A DNA stretch of 64,000 nucleotides, taken from positions 2,852,001 to 2,916,000 of the forward strand of contig NZ_JACHMG010000001.1 in assembly GCF_014204865.1 (NCBI RefSeq), given 5' to 3'. Position 1 is the stretch's first letter. Each line of letters begins with the position of its first letter. Positions 8,755-16,542 of this stretch are shown here, piece by piece. This DNA comes from Amycolatopsis jiangsuensis (GTDB taxonomy: Bacteria > Actinomycetota > Actinomycetes > Mycobacteriales > Pseudonocardiaceae). Under the pieces are notes generated by a model. It was not told where the DNA came from. It ran no database searches and saw nothing but the letters and a program-made list of their open reading frames with translations. A program made the position numbers and the translations under genes.

Positions 8755-9497
8755 TGCCGGCCGTGGAGGAACGCGCCCGCGCGGCGCTGGACGAGGTGTA
8801 CGACCCGGAGCTGGACGAGCCGATCACCGATCTCGGGTTCGTCCGCTCGATCGAGGCCCGCGGCAGCGAGCTGAACGTGCACCTGCGGCTGCCGACCTCG
8901 TTCTGCTCCCCCAACTTCGCCTATCTGATGGCCTCCGACGCGAAGGACGTGCTGACCGCGCTGCCCGGCGTCGAGCGGGTCGTGGTGCAGCTGGACGACC
9001 ACCACGATTCGGACCTGATCAACCGGGGCCTGGCCGCCGACGCCGGATACCGCGGCACGTTCGGCAGCGAGGCGGAGAAGGACCTCGAGGAGCTCCGGCT
9101 CACCTTCCGGCGCAAGGCGCACACCGCGGCGATGGAGCGCGCGCTGACCGGGCTCCTGCGGGCCGACGCCGACCTCGCCGAGGAGCAGCTGCACGACGTC
9201 ACCCTCGGGGACCTTCCCGAAGGACGCACGACGTCCGCGCTGCTGCGCCGCCGGGAATCCCTCGGCCTGGCCGTGACGCCGGAGCAGCCGGTGCTCGTGG
9301 ACGACCACGGGCACCCCTACCCGCGCGAGGAGGTGCCGGTGCGGCTGCGGTTCGCCCGTTCGATCCGCATCTCGATCGACGGCAACGCGCACTTCTGCCG
9401 GGGCCTGCTGCGCACCCGCTATCCCGATTCCGGGTCCGACCAGGCCCCCCGGCCGCAGGACCCGTCCACATCCCCGATGGAGGCACGAGCATCGTGA
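8754..9497 (+). CDS. DUF59 (MIP18-type) protein of the same operon
   Basis: A 247-residue protein whose first 90 or so residues carry the DUF59/MIP18 fold motif DPELDEPITDLGFV (about 17-30) and FCSPNFAYLM. DUF59 proteins assist Fe-S or metal-cofactor assembly. A longer C-terminal part has no family I recognise. Proteins of this form sit beside the amidohydrolase in propane and related di-iron monooxygenase clusters, which suggests a role in maturing the oxygenase. It overlaps the preceding stop by one base and the following alcohol dehydrogenase start by four. The partner oxygenase is not in the window. Confidence 0.7.
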   Translation: MPAVEERARAALDEVYDPELDEPITDLGFVRSIEARGSELNVHLRLPTSFCSPNFAYLMASDAKDVLTALPGVERVVVQLDDHHDSDLINRGLAADAGYRGTFGSEAEKDLEELRLTFRRKAHTAAMERALTGLLRADADLAEEQLHDVTLGDLPEGRTTSALLRRRESLGLAVTPEQPVLVDDHGHPYPREEVPVRLRFARSIRISIDGNAHFCRGLLRTRYPDSGSDQAPRPQDPSTSPMEARAS

Positions 9498-10519
9498 AGG
9501 CAGTACAGGTCGTCGGCTACGGCGAGCCACTCCGGCTCACCGAGCTGGCCGAACCCGAGATCACCGGGCCCTACGACGTGATCGTGCGGATCGGCGGCGC
9601 CGGGGTGTGCCGCACCGACATCCACATCCTCGAAGGGCAGTGGAAGGAGAAGTCCGGCGTCGCGCTGCCCTACACGATCGGGCACGAGAACGCCGGCTGG
9701 GTGCACGCCATCGGCAGCGCCGTGACCAACGTCGTGGAGGGCGACAAGGTGATCGTGCACCCGCTGGTGACGTGCGGGCTGTGCCGCGCCTGCCGGTCCG
9801 GCGACGACGTGCACTGTTCGGCGAGCCAGTTCCCCGGCATCGACACCGCGGGCGGCTACGCCGAGTACCTCAAGACCTCCGCGCGCAGTGTGGTCAAGCT
9901 CGACGATTCGCTGGAACCGGCGGACGTCGCCGCGCTGGCCGACGCCGGGCTGACCGCGTACCACGCCGCGGCCAAGGCAGCGCACCGGCTGCGGCCGGGC
10001 CACCGCTGCGTGGTGATCGGCGCGGGCGGGCTCGGGCACATCGGCATCCAGGTGCTCAAGGCGCTCACCGCGGCCGAGCTGATCGTGGTGGACCGCAATC
10101 CCGAAGCGGTCAAGCTGGCCGAATCGATCGGCGCCGACCACGGCGTGGTCGCCGACGGCGGCCAGGTGGCCGCGGTGGCCGACCTCACCGGCGGCGAGGG
10201 CGCGGAGGCGGTGATCGACTTCGTCGGCGAGGGCGGCGCGACCCGCGACGGCGTCGCCATGCTGCGCCCGGCGGGCGACTACCACGTGGTGGGCTACGGC
10301 GAGAACATCGACGTGCCGACGATCGACGTGATCTCCGCGGAGATCAACTTCATCGGTAACCTGGTTGGGTCGTATCCTGACCTGTGCGAGCTGATGGTGC
10401 TGGCCGCCCAGGACAAGGTGCGGCTGCACACCACGCGGTACCCGCTGGAGTCCTTCCAGGACGCGCTCGACGACCTGGACGCCGGGCGCATCCGCGGCCG
10501 CGCGATTCTCGTCCCGTGA
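9494..10519 (+). CDS. Zinc-dependent NAD(P) alcohol dehydrogenase (MDR)
   Basis: A 341-residue medium-chain dehydrogenase. Catalytic zinc ligands are Cys39 (VCRTDIH) and His64-Glu65 (GHENAGWV); the structural zinc lobe has Cys94, 97, 100 and 108 (CGLCRACRSGDDVHC). The Rossmann motif GAGGLGHIG is near 174. It would oxidise a primary or secondary alcohol with NAD(P)+. In alkane monooxygenase operons such an enzyme removes the alcohol made by the oxygenase; here the substrate is inferred only from context. GTG start overlaps the DUF59 gene by four bases, and its TGA overlaps the next GTG. Confidence 0.85.
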   Translation: MKAVQVVGYGEPLRLTELAEPEITGPYDVIVRIGGAGVCRTDIHILEGQWKEKSGVALPYTIGHENAGWVHAIGSAVTNVVEGDKVIVHPLVTCGLCRACRSGDDVHCSASQFPGIDTAGGYAEYLKTSARSVVKLDDSLEPADVAALADAGLTAYHAAAKAAHRLRPGHRCVVIGAGGLGHIGIQVLKALTAAELIVVDRNPEAVKLAESIGADHGVVADGGQVAAVADLTGGEGAEAVIDFVGEGGATRDGVAMLRPAGDYHVVGYGENIDVPTIDVISAEINFIGNLVGSYPDLCELMVLAAQDKVRLHTTRYPLESFQDALDDLDAGRIRGRAILVP

Positions 10520-11658
10520 GCGCCCGCACGCTGATCAGCCCCGGCCGGTACGTGCAGGGCCGCGGTGCGCTGAGCCGGCTCGGCGAGTACCTGGCGCAGC
10601 TGGGTTCGGCACCGCTGGTGGTGGCCGACGACGTGGTGTGGGGCTTCGCCGGGCACGACGTCGAGGCTTCGCTGCGGGCCGCGGACCTGCCGGTGCGCCG
10701 CGAGGGGTTCGGCGGGATGCCGACCGCCGGCGAGGTCGACCGCCTGGTGTCGGTGATCCGGGCGTGGGAGGCCGACGTGGTGCTGGCCGTCGGCGGCGGC
10801 AGCACCATCGACGCGGTCAAGGCGGCCGGGTTCCTGGCGGGGACCCGCTGGGCGACCTGCCCGACGGTGGCCTCCACGGACGCGCCGTGCAGTGCGCTTT
10901 CGGTGATCTACACCGAGGACGGCGGGTTTTCCGAGTACCGGTTCTTCCCGCGCAATCCCGACCTGGTGCTGGTGGACTCGCAGGTGGTCGCGAACGCGCC
11001 CGCCGAGTTCCTGGTCGCCGGGGTCGGGGACGCACTGGCCACCTGGCTCGAGGCACGCGCCACCGCGCAGTCGGGCTCGGCCACGATGGCCGGTGGTGCG
11101 CCGACCGTTGCCGGGACCGCGCTGGCCCAGCTCAGCTGGGACGTGCTGTGGGACAACGCCGTCGCGGCCGTGGACGCGGTCCGCGACCACCAGGTGACCC
11201 CGGCGGTGGAGCGGGTGATCGAGGCGAACACGCTGCTGTCCGGGCTCGGTTTCGAGTCCGGCGGGCTGGCCGCCGCGCACGCCGTGCACAACGGCCTGAC
11301 CGCGGTCGCCGCCACACACGGTCTCGCGCACGGACAGAAGGTCAATCTCGGTTCGCTGACCCAGCTGGTGCTCGAGGGCGCGCCGCGGTCGGACATCCGC
11401 GAGTTCGTGGAGTTCACCACCCAGCTGGGGCTGCCCACCACGCTGACCGAAACCGGGCTCCGCACCGATGATCCGGATACGCTGCGTACCGTCGCGGACG
11501 CGGCGACGGCGCCCGGCGAGACCATCCACGCCATGCCGTTCGAGGTACGCAGCGAGGACGTGTTCGCCGCACTGGTGTCCGTCGAACGGCTGGCGCGGCG
11601 GATCCGCGCCGACGCGAAGCTGCCCGAGCCGGTGCCGCACCAGGCGCACGGTTCCTAG
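10516..11658 (+). CDS. Iron-containing dehydrogenase, glycerol dehydrogenase-like
   Basis: A 380-residue group III metal-dependent dehydrogenase of the GldA type. It shows the NAD-binding GGGSTID (about 93), PTVASTDAPCSA (about 117-128), and metal ligands in VGDALA (about 170), AAHAVHNG (about 253) and HGLAHGQK (about 268). The family oxidises glycerol and other diols to ketones, so a diol or hydroxyketone from the pathway is a plausible substrate. GTG at 10516 overlaps the stop of the preceding dehydrogenase (GTGA). A longer in-frame start inside that gene is unlikely. It belongs to the same operon as the amidohydrolase. Confidence 0.82.
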   Translation: MSARTLISPGRYVQGRGALSRLGEYLAQLGSAPLVVADDVVWGFAGHDVEASLRAADLPVRREGFGGMPTAGEVDRLVSVIRAWEADVVLAVGGGSTIDAVKAAGFLAGTRWATCPTVASTDAPCSALSVIYTEDGGFSEYRFFPRNPDLVLVDSQVVANAPAEFLVAGVGDALATWLEARATAQSGSATMAGGAPTVAGTALAQLSWDVLWDNAVAAVDAVRDHQVTPAVERVIEANTLLSGLGFESGGLAAAHAVHNGLTAVAATHGLAHGQKVNLGSLTQLVLEGAPRSDIREFVEFTTQLGLPTTLTETGLRTDDPDTLRTVADAATAPGETIHAMPFEVRSEDVFAALVSVERLARRIRADAKLPEPVPHQAHGS

Positions 11659-11673
11659 GACGAGAGGAAGAAA

Positions 11674-11994
11674 ATGATCTTCATCACCGCGAAGTTCCGG
11701 GTCAAGCCCGAGCACGCGGACGAGTGGCCGGAAATCTCGCGGAGCTTCACCGAGGCGACCCGCGCCGAGCCCGGCTGCCACTGGTTCGACTGGTCCCGCA
11801 GCTTGGACGACGCGAACGAGTACGTCCTGCTCGAGGCGTTCGACGACGACGCGGCCGGCGCGCACGTCAACTCCGAGCACTTCAAGGCCGCACAGCGCGA
11901 GCTGCCGCAGTACCTGGCGCAGACTCCGCGCATCGTGAACGCGAAGCTCGACCAGGACGACTGGTCCGAGCTGGGCGAGCTCGCCGTCAAGTAG
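11674..11994 (+). CDS. Putative quinol monooxygenase (ABM domain)
   Basis: A 106-residue protein made of one antibiotic-biosynthesis-monooxygenase fold: MIFITAKFRVKPEHADEW at the N-terminus, then PGCHWFDWSRS and LLEAFDDDAAGAHVNS. Such small cofactor-free dimers oxidise quinols or act in polyketide tailoring. It lies 15 bases after the glycerol-dehydrogenase-like gene behind GAGAGGAAGAAA and is probably the last gene of the operon, since a strong terminator hairpin follows. The true substrate cannot be inferred. Confidence 0.75.
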   Translation: MIFITAKFRVKPEHADEWPEISRSFTEATRAEPGCHWFDWSRSLDDANEYVLLEAFDDDAAGAHVNSEHFKAAQRELPQYLAQTPRIVNAKLDQDDWSELGELAVK

Positions 11995-12015
11995 CCGGTC
12001 TCGTCCCGGCACCGG

Positions 12016-12050
12016 TCCGTGCGGGCCTCCCTCGCGGAGGCCCGCACGGA
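12016..12050. terminator. Perfect bidirectional terminator hairpin
   Basis: TCCGTGCGGGCCTCC (12016-12030) pairs perfectly over 15 bases with 12036-12050 across the loop CTCGC. It lies between the convergent ends of the ABM gene and the F420 oxidoreductase gene, so it likely terminates both. Confidence 0.8.
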
Positions 12051-12067
12051 TGCGGTCGGACCCGCGC

Positions 12068-12943
12068 TCAGCCCAGCTGGGCCAGCTGCGCGACAGCCGG
12101 CGCCATACCGTCGATCCACGCGGCCGGCGTGCCGGTGGTCGGCGTGATGATGACGGTCTGCACGCCGAGTTTCGCGTAGTCCGCCATGGCCCGCACGAAC
12201 TCGTCCCGGGTTGCCGGCTCCGGCCGGGGGTTGTTGGCGGTGATCGTCTTGCTGATCGCGTCGTAGTCCCGGCCGAGGTCGTCACAGTGCCGGCGCAGCA
12301 CGTCGAGCTTGTGGGCGACGTCCTCGGGCGAACTGCCGAACAGATTGCACGCGTCGCCGTACTGCGCGACCAGCCGCAGCGTCTTGCGCTCCCCGCCACC
12401 GCCGATGAGCACCCGGGGCCGGTGGATCGGCTGCGGCGAGCACAGCGTCTCGGCCAGCTGGTAGTGCTTGCCCTCGAACGGCCCGTCGTTGGCGGTGTCC
12501 CACATCTGCGCGCAGATCCGCAGCGTCTCCTCCAGCCGTTCGAACCGCTCGGCGACCGGCGGGAACGGCACCCCCAGCCCGCGGTGCTCCCGTTCGTACC
12601 AGGCAGCGCCGACGCCGAGCGCGGCCCGTCCGCCGGAGAGCACGTCGAGAGTGGTGACGATCTTGGCGAGCAGCCCCGGATGCCGGTAGGTCACCCCGGT
12701 GACGAGCAGCCCCAGCTCGACGGTGGAGGTGTGCGCGGCGAGGAAGCCGAGCGTGGTGTACCCCTCGAGCATGGGCGATTCGGCGGGCAGCCCGGTGGGC
12801 TCGATCTGGAAGTAGTGGTCCATGAAGGACAACCAGGAAACCCCGGCCTCCTCCGCGGCCACCCCGACCCGCGCCAGCTCCCCCGCGACCGCGGTGGTGC
12901 CACCCTCGATGTCGAAAATCGGCACGTGCATACCCAGCTGCAT
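12068..12943 (-). CDS. LLM-class F420-dependent oxidoreductase
   Basis: A 291-residue luciferase-like barrel enzyme of the actinobacterial F420-dependent group. It begins MQLGMHVPIFD and shows LGFLAAHTSTVELGLLVTG, the ALGVGAAWYEREH loop and the IGGGGERKTLRLVAQY block typical of these oxidoreductases. They reduce or oxidise varied substrates with F420. The ATG at 12943 follows GGGAGCCGGGTTC; the open frame runs further upstream but the added residues are not family-like. It stands alone, convergent with the alcohol-oxidation operon. Substrate unknown. Confidence 0.82.
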   Translation of the reverse strand: MQLGMHVPIFDIEGGTTAVAGELARVGVAAEEAGVSWLSFMDHYFQIEPTGLPAESPMLEGYTTLGFLAAHTSTVELGLLVTGVTYRHPGLLAKIVTTLDVLSGGRAALGVGAAWYEREHRGLGVPFPPVAERFERLEETLRICAQMWDTANDGPFEGKHYQLAETLCSPQPIHRPRVLIGGGGERKTLRLVAQYGDACNLFGSSPEDVAHKLDVLRRHCDDLGRDYDAISKTITANNPRPEPATRDEFVRAMADYAKLGVQTVIITPTTGTPAAWIDGMAPAVAQLAQLG

Positions 12944-13143
12944 GAACCCGGCTCCCGTCCTGCCGCCCGGCCCTGCCGCCGGACGTGGTACCGCCGAGGC
13001 TAGAAGCTGGAGCGCACTCCAGCGCAAGTCTGCTGGCGAGCGCACCGCGAGCAGCCGGCTATGACGTAGGACACTTCGGTCACCCGACGGGTCCCTTCTC
13101 CCCCGGCGGTCCACATCAGGACCGGTCGAGGAAGGGAAACGAG

Positions 13144-13680
13144 ATGTCCGAGCAGCTGCCCAGTGCCGTGGTCAGCGGAGCGAGCCGGGGCTCCGGGCGA
13201 GCCATTGCCACCGCACTCGTCGGCCGCGGATACGCCGTCACCGGCATCGCCCGGGGTACCGACGGCCTCCGAGCGGTGCACGCCGAACTGGGTGACCGGT
13301 TCACCCCGCTCCCGGCCGATGCCACCGACGAGTCGGTTGCCGAAGAAGTCCTGTGCACCCACCGTCCCGGACTGCGCGTGCTCAACGCGGGTGCCACCCC
13401 GCACATGGCGCCGGACCAGGACCAGACCTGGGAAACCTTCAGCCGCAACTGGCACACCGAGGCGAAGCACGCGTTCGCCTGGATCCGCGCGGTGCTGCGG
13501 AATCCGCTACCGGACGGGGCGGTCGTGATGCTCATGTCCAGTGGTGCGGTCCTCGGCGGTTCTCCGCTCAGTGGCGGCTACGCCAGCGCCAAGGCCGCCA
13601 TCCGCTACCTCCGTGGCTACGCCGCCGGCGAGGCGGCGCGCGCGAACCGGAAAACGCACTTCGTGACGTTGCTTTCCCAG
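13144..13680 (+). pseudogene. Truncated short-chain dehydrogenase (5' part)
   Basis: About 179 residues of an SDR remain: cofactor motif VVSGASRGSGRAIA near residue 9, NAG near 83, a serine stretch MLMSSGAVLGGSP, and catalytic YASAK near 144-148. The match ends at THFVTLLSQG, where an SDR normally has 50-60 more residues. The sequence then passes into the back half of a sigma factor in another frame. A deletion that fused two genes is the simplest reading. The reading frame stays open by chance to 14316, so it could be mistaken for one 390-residue protein. The start ATG has a good site (GAAGGGAAACGAG). Confidence 0.72.
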
Positions 13681-14316
13681 GGAGACCGCGCCGACCCTCC
13701 GCGACGAATCCGTGCCCTGGCTCCAGCCCGTCCCCGACCGCCTGCTCGACCCGGTCACAGCGGCCGTGGACCGAGCGAACGTGCGGCTCGCGTTCGTCGC
13801 CGCGTTGCAGCTGCTGCCCGCGCGCCAACGCGCAGCGCTCACCCTGCGCGACGTGCTGGCGTTCTCCACCGCCGAGGTCGCCGGCCGGCTGGACATGACG
13901 GCCGCGGCCGTCGACAGTGCGCTGCGCCGCGCACGGGCGCGGCTCACCGGCGCAATGCCGGCCCCGATGCGCTACCGCCGGAACACCGCGTCCTCGCGGA
14001 TCGCTACGCCGAGGCATTCACCCGCGCCGACGTGCCCGCATTGGCTGCACTGCTGCGGGCCGACGTCGAGTTCGAGATGCCCCCGATCGCCGCGTGGTTC
14101 GCCGGACGCCCCGCAGTGCTCGGTTCTCTGTCTTCGCGGGTGCTGGGCGGCGGGCAGTGGGGATTTTCCCCGACCCGCGCGAACGGGCAACCGGCCTACG
14201 TCGTGCACAACGGCGAGCGCCCATACGGCGTGCAGGTGCTCACCCTCGCCGGCGCGGGGATCGCCCGCATCACTGCGTTCAACGATCCCGCACTGGTCCC
14301 CGCCTTCACCGGATGA
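13676..14316 (+). pseudogene. Remnant of an ECF sigma factor (SigG-like) with SnoaL tail
   Basis: In the frame of position 13712 the sequence reads PWLQPVPDRLLDP, then RLAFVAALQLLPARQRAAL and AEVAGRLDMTAAAVDSALRRARARL: sigma region 4 of a large ECF factor of the SigG/SigJ type. Region 2 is missing, lost at the junction with the SDR. Around 13965-13985 the frame changes, and the SnoaL-like tail (LADRYAEAFTRADVPAL, FEMPPIAAWFAGR, NGQPAYVVHNG) continues in the frame ending at 14316. So this gene lost its 5' half and also carries a frameshift. It cannot make a working sigma factor. Confidence 0.72.
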
Positions 14317-14331
14317 CGCCGACCGCCTCGG

Positions 14332-16266
14332 TTATGCCGCTCCCGCTGTGGAGCCGACCGTCGCATCCCTTGCCTGGGAGAGGAAAGTGTCGAGCACGCC
14401 GTCGCCGACCAGGGCTTGACGTACGCCCCAGGCGTTGGTGTTGCCGGTTTTCACTGCCTGGGCCTGGGAGACCAGGCTGTCGCCGGTCGTGGTCAGTTGC
14501 CGGGCCTTGTCCTGGTCGCCCTCCGCGGCGGCGGTGAGTGCGTCGATCCGGGTCACCATGGCCTGGCCCCACAGCGCGGTGGCGTCCAGCCACGGGCCGG
14601 CGTCGGTGACGAACGCGCTGTCCACCCGGCCGTCGCGGATCACCGGTGCGGCGTCACGGATCTGCTCGGCGTAGGCCCGCAGCTCGCCGGAAGCACTGTG
14701 GTCGCCCGCGTTCCAGCGGTCCCAGAAGTCGGCGGTCTTGGCCGCGAGAACCGGCGCCTGCGGCTGCCACGGCCCAGGGCCCGACGAGGGGCCGTAGTGC
14801 TCGAGGTCGGCGAACACGGTCAGCGCCGCGGTCGCCTCCGGGTCCCCACCCGCGAGCCGCGCGAGGGCCTGCGGCCAGGAGCGCTCGGCCGAGTAGGCGG
14901 CGTCGTTCCAGGAGAAGTCCGCGACCCCGAACTCGGCGATCTGGCTGGCCGCTTCCTGGTTCATCGGGTTCGAGACGATCCCGCCCAGGTACTGCGACAG
15001 CCCGGCGTCGCGGTGGTCGTACGGGGCCAGCAGCAGCCGTCCGGCGGACTCGCCGTAGTCGTTCACCGGGTAGTTGTCCCACAGGAACACCTTGCGTCCG
15101 TACAATGTGGACACCTGGCGCGCCTGGTCGTTGGTCACGCTGGGCGGGACCACCGCGGTCCCGGTCCACTGGACCACCACCGACGGGTCGAGGTTCTCCC
15201 GCAGCTCGGTCTTGTACGGCGAGTCCTCCAGGTCGCTGTACTCGGTCGGCACTGTCTGAAGTGGACGGACACCGTCGTGGGTCTTCACGAAGTCGGCGGT
15301 GATCGCGTTGAGCAGCGTGACCTGGGCCTTGCCCGCGGCGGCCTGCCCTGGCGCACCGTAGGCCGCCTGGTCGCCGTCGCAGTTCCACTTCGTGTAGGAG
15401 ATGTCGTCGAACGGCATGGAGAACGACCGCACACCCAGGTCGTAGACCGACTGGAACTTCGCCTTCACCGCCGCCACGTCCGCGGCCGAGGAGAAGCAGA
15501 TCGAGACGCCCGGCGAGAGCGCGTAGGTGAATTCGACGTGGTGCGCGGTGGCCGAGGCGACCACCTGGCCCAGCGTCTCCAGCTCCTGCTGCGGGTAGGG
15601 GTCGCGCCACTGCGCCCGCAGGTACGCGTCGTCCTTCGGACTGTAGATGTAGGTGTTCGCCTTGGTCTCGCCGAGGAACGCGATCTGGTGCAGCCGGGCC
15701 TCGGTGCTCCACGGCGGACCGTAGAAGCCCTCGATCGAGCCGCGCAGCGCCATGTTCGGCCAGTCGCGCACGCTCACGCCGTGTACTGCCCAGCTGCCGC
15801 CGGACGGGACGAGCAACTGCCGCAGCGTCTGCACTCCGTAGTACTGGCCGGAACCGTCGCGTCCGGCGATCAGGATGCCGGACAACCGGGACACCGTGAG
15901 CGCGTAACCCTCCGCCTGCGACGGCGCCTGGCTGCTGAAGCCGGGACCGCCGAGGCGGACCAGCAGGAGACCGTGCTGCTGTGCCGCGGCATCGGGGTCG
16001 AGCGTGATGATCCGCTTGGCCCCGTGTTCCTTGAGCAGGGTGGAGAGCAGGTCCTTCGCCGCCGCGTCGGTGGTCTGGTCCACCACCAGCACGACGGTGG
16101 ACGGGATCTTCACCTCGTCCGGCTGGCTACTGATCTGTTGCGGGGTCGGGGAAACGACCGGCACGCCACCCGGAGCCGCGGCGGCGGGCTGGGTGAGAGC
16201 GAGGGTCGCGGCGATCGCGCCGGCCACCGCCACGGCGGCGAGCCGGATTCTGCCGGGCAGAGTCAT
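14332..16266 (-). CDS. Secreted GH84 beta-N-acetylglucosaminidase
   Basis: A 644-residue exported hydrolase. A Sec signal peptide spans residues 1-31 (cleavage near AAAAPG). A small GH20b-like N-terminal domain precedes the GH84 barrel (about 150-440), marked by ALRGSIEGFYGPPWS and the paired catalytic aspartates in SMPFDDIS near 285. GH84 enzymes remove terminal GlcNAc by substrate-assisted catalysis. Compared with many actinomycete GH84 proteins it lacks long C-terminal carbohydrate-binding modules. A helical C-terminal domain follows. It would act outside the cell on GlcNAc-containing glycans. ATG 16266 follows GAGAGGGGAAGAC. Confidence 0.87.
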   Translation of the reverse strand: MTLPGRIRLAAVAVAGAIAATLALTQPAAAAPGGVPVVSPTPQQISSQPDEVKIPSTVVLVVDQTTDAAAKDLLSTLLKEHGAKRIITLDPDAAAQQHGLLLVRLGGPGFSSQAPSQAEGYALTVSRLSGILIAGRDGSGQYYGVQTLRQLLVPSGGSWAVHGVSVRDWPNMALRGSIEGFYGPPWSTEARLHQIAFLGETKANTYIYSPKDDAYLRAQWRDPYPQQELETLGQVVASATAHHVEFTYALSPGVSICFSSAADVAAVKAKFQSVYDLGVRSFSMPFDDISYTKWNCDGDQAAYGAPGQAAAGKAQVTLLNAITADFVKTHDGVRPLQTVPTEYSDLEDSPYKTELRENLDPSVVVQWTGTAVVPPSVTNDQARQVSTLYGRKVFLWDNYPVNDYGESAGRLLLAPYDHRDAGLSQYLGGIVSNPMNQEAASQIAEFGVADFSWNDAAYSAERSWPQALARLAGGDPEATAALTVFADLEHYGPSSGPGPWQPQAPVLAAKTADFWDRWNAGDHSASGELRAYAEQIRDAAPVIRDGRVDSAFVTDAGPWLDATALWGQAMVTRIDALTAAAEGDQDKARQLTTTGDSLVSQAQAVKTGNTNAWGVRQALVGDGVLDTFLSQARDATVGSTAGAA

Positions 16267-16431
16267 GTCTTCCCCTCTCGGACCCCGACCCGCCGTTGGG
16301 CCGCGGCCAGCAGCGTAAATCCGGCATCGATCGGACGTCTAGGCCTAACCGGATGAGGCCACGCGGAAGAAAGTCACCGACCGCATCGTGCATCGTCACT
16401 GCTCCAAACGGTGTAACCCACCACCGTGCAC

Positions 16432-16491
16432 ACCAATCGGGTATCCCATTGGTCTGATGACTGACCGGTCCCGGCCGACGCGGGACCGGTC
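16432..16491. promoter_or_regulatory. Two adjacent palindromes in a divergent promoter gap
   Basis: ACCAAT at 16432-16437 pairs with ATTGGT at 16448-16453 across 10 bases. GACCGGTCCC at 16463-16472 pairs with GGGACCGGTC at 16482-16491 across 9 bases. Both lie between the divergent GH84 gene and the membrane/TPR gene. The stretch ATTGGTCT matches a half of the DasR-type dre consensus, but the other half is poor, so DasR control is only a suggestion. Confidence 0.4.
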
Positions 16492-16542
16492 CCGCGTCGG
16501 TTGCCGGAAACTGGGCGCCTCCGGCGAACCGAAAGGGCTGCC

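Noticed and set aside
10294..12399. 701-residue open frame antisense to the dehydrogenase genes
   Set aside because: It overlaps three well-supported genes and has no family motifs.
12985..14316. A single 443-residue open frame
   Set aside because: Its middle third matches nothing in this frame, while the next frame encodes sigma region 4; the frame is open only because the DNA is GC-rich.
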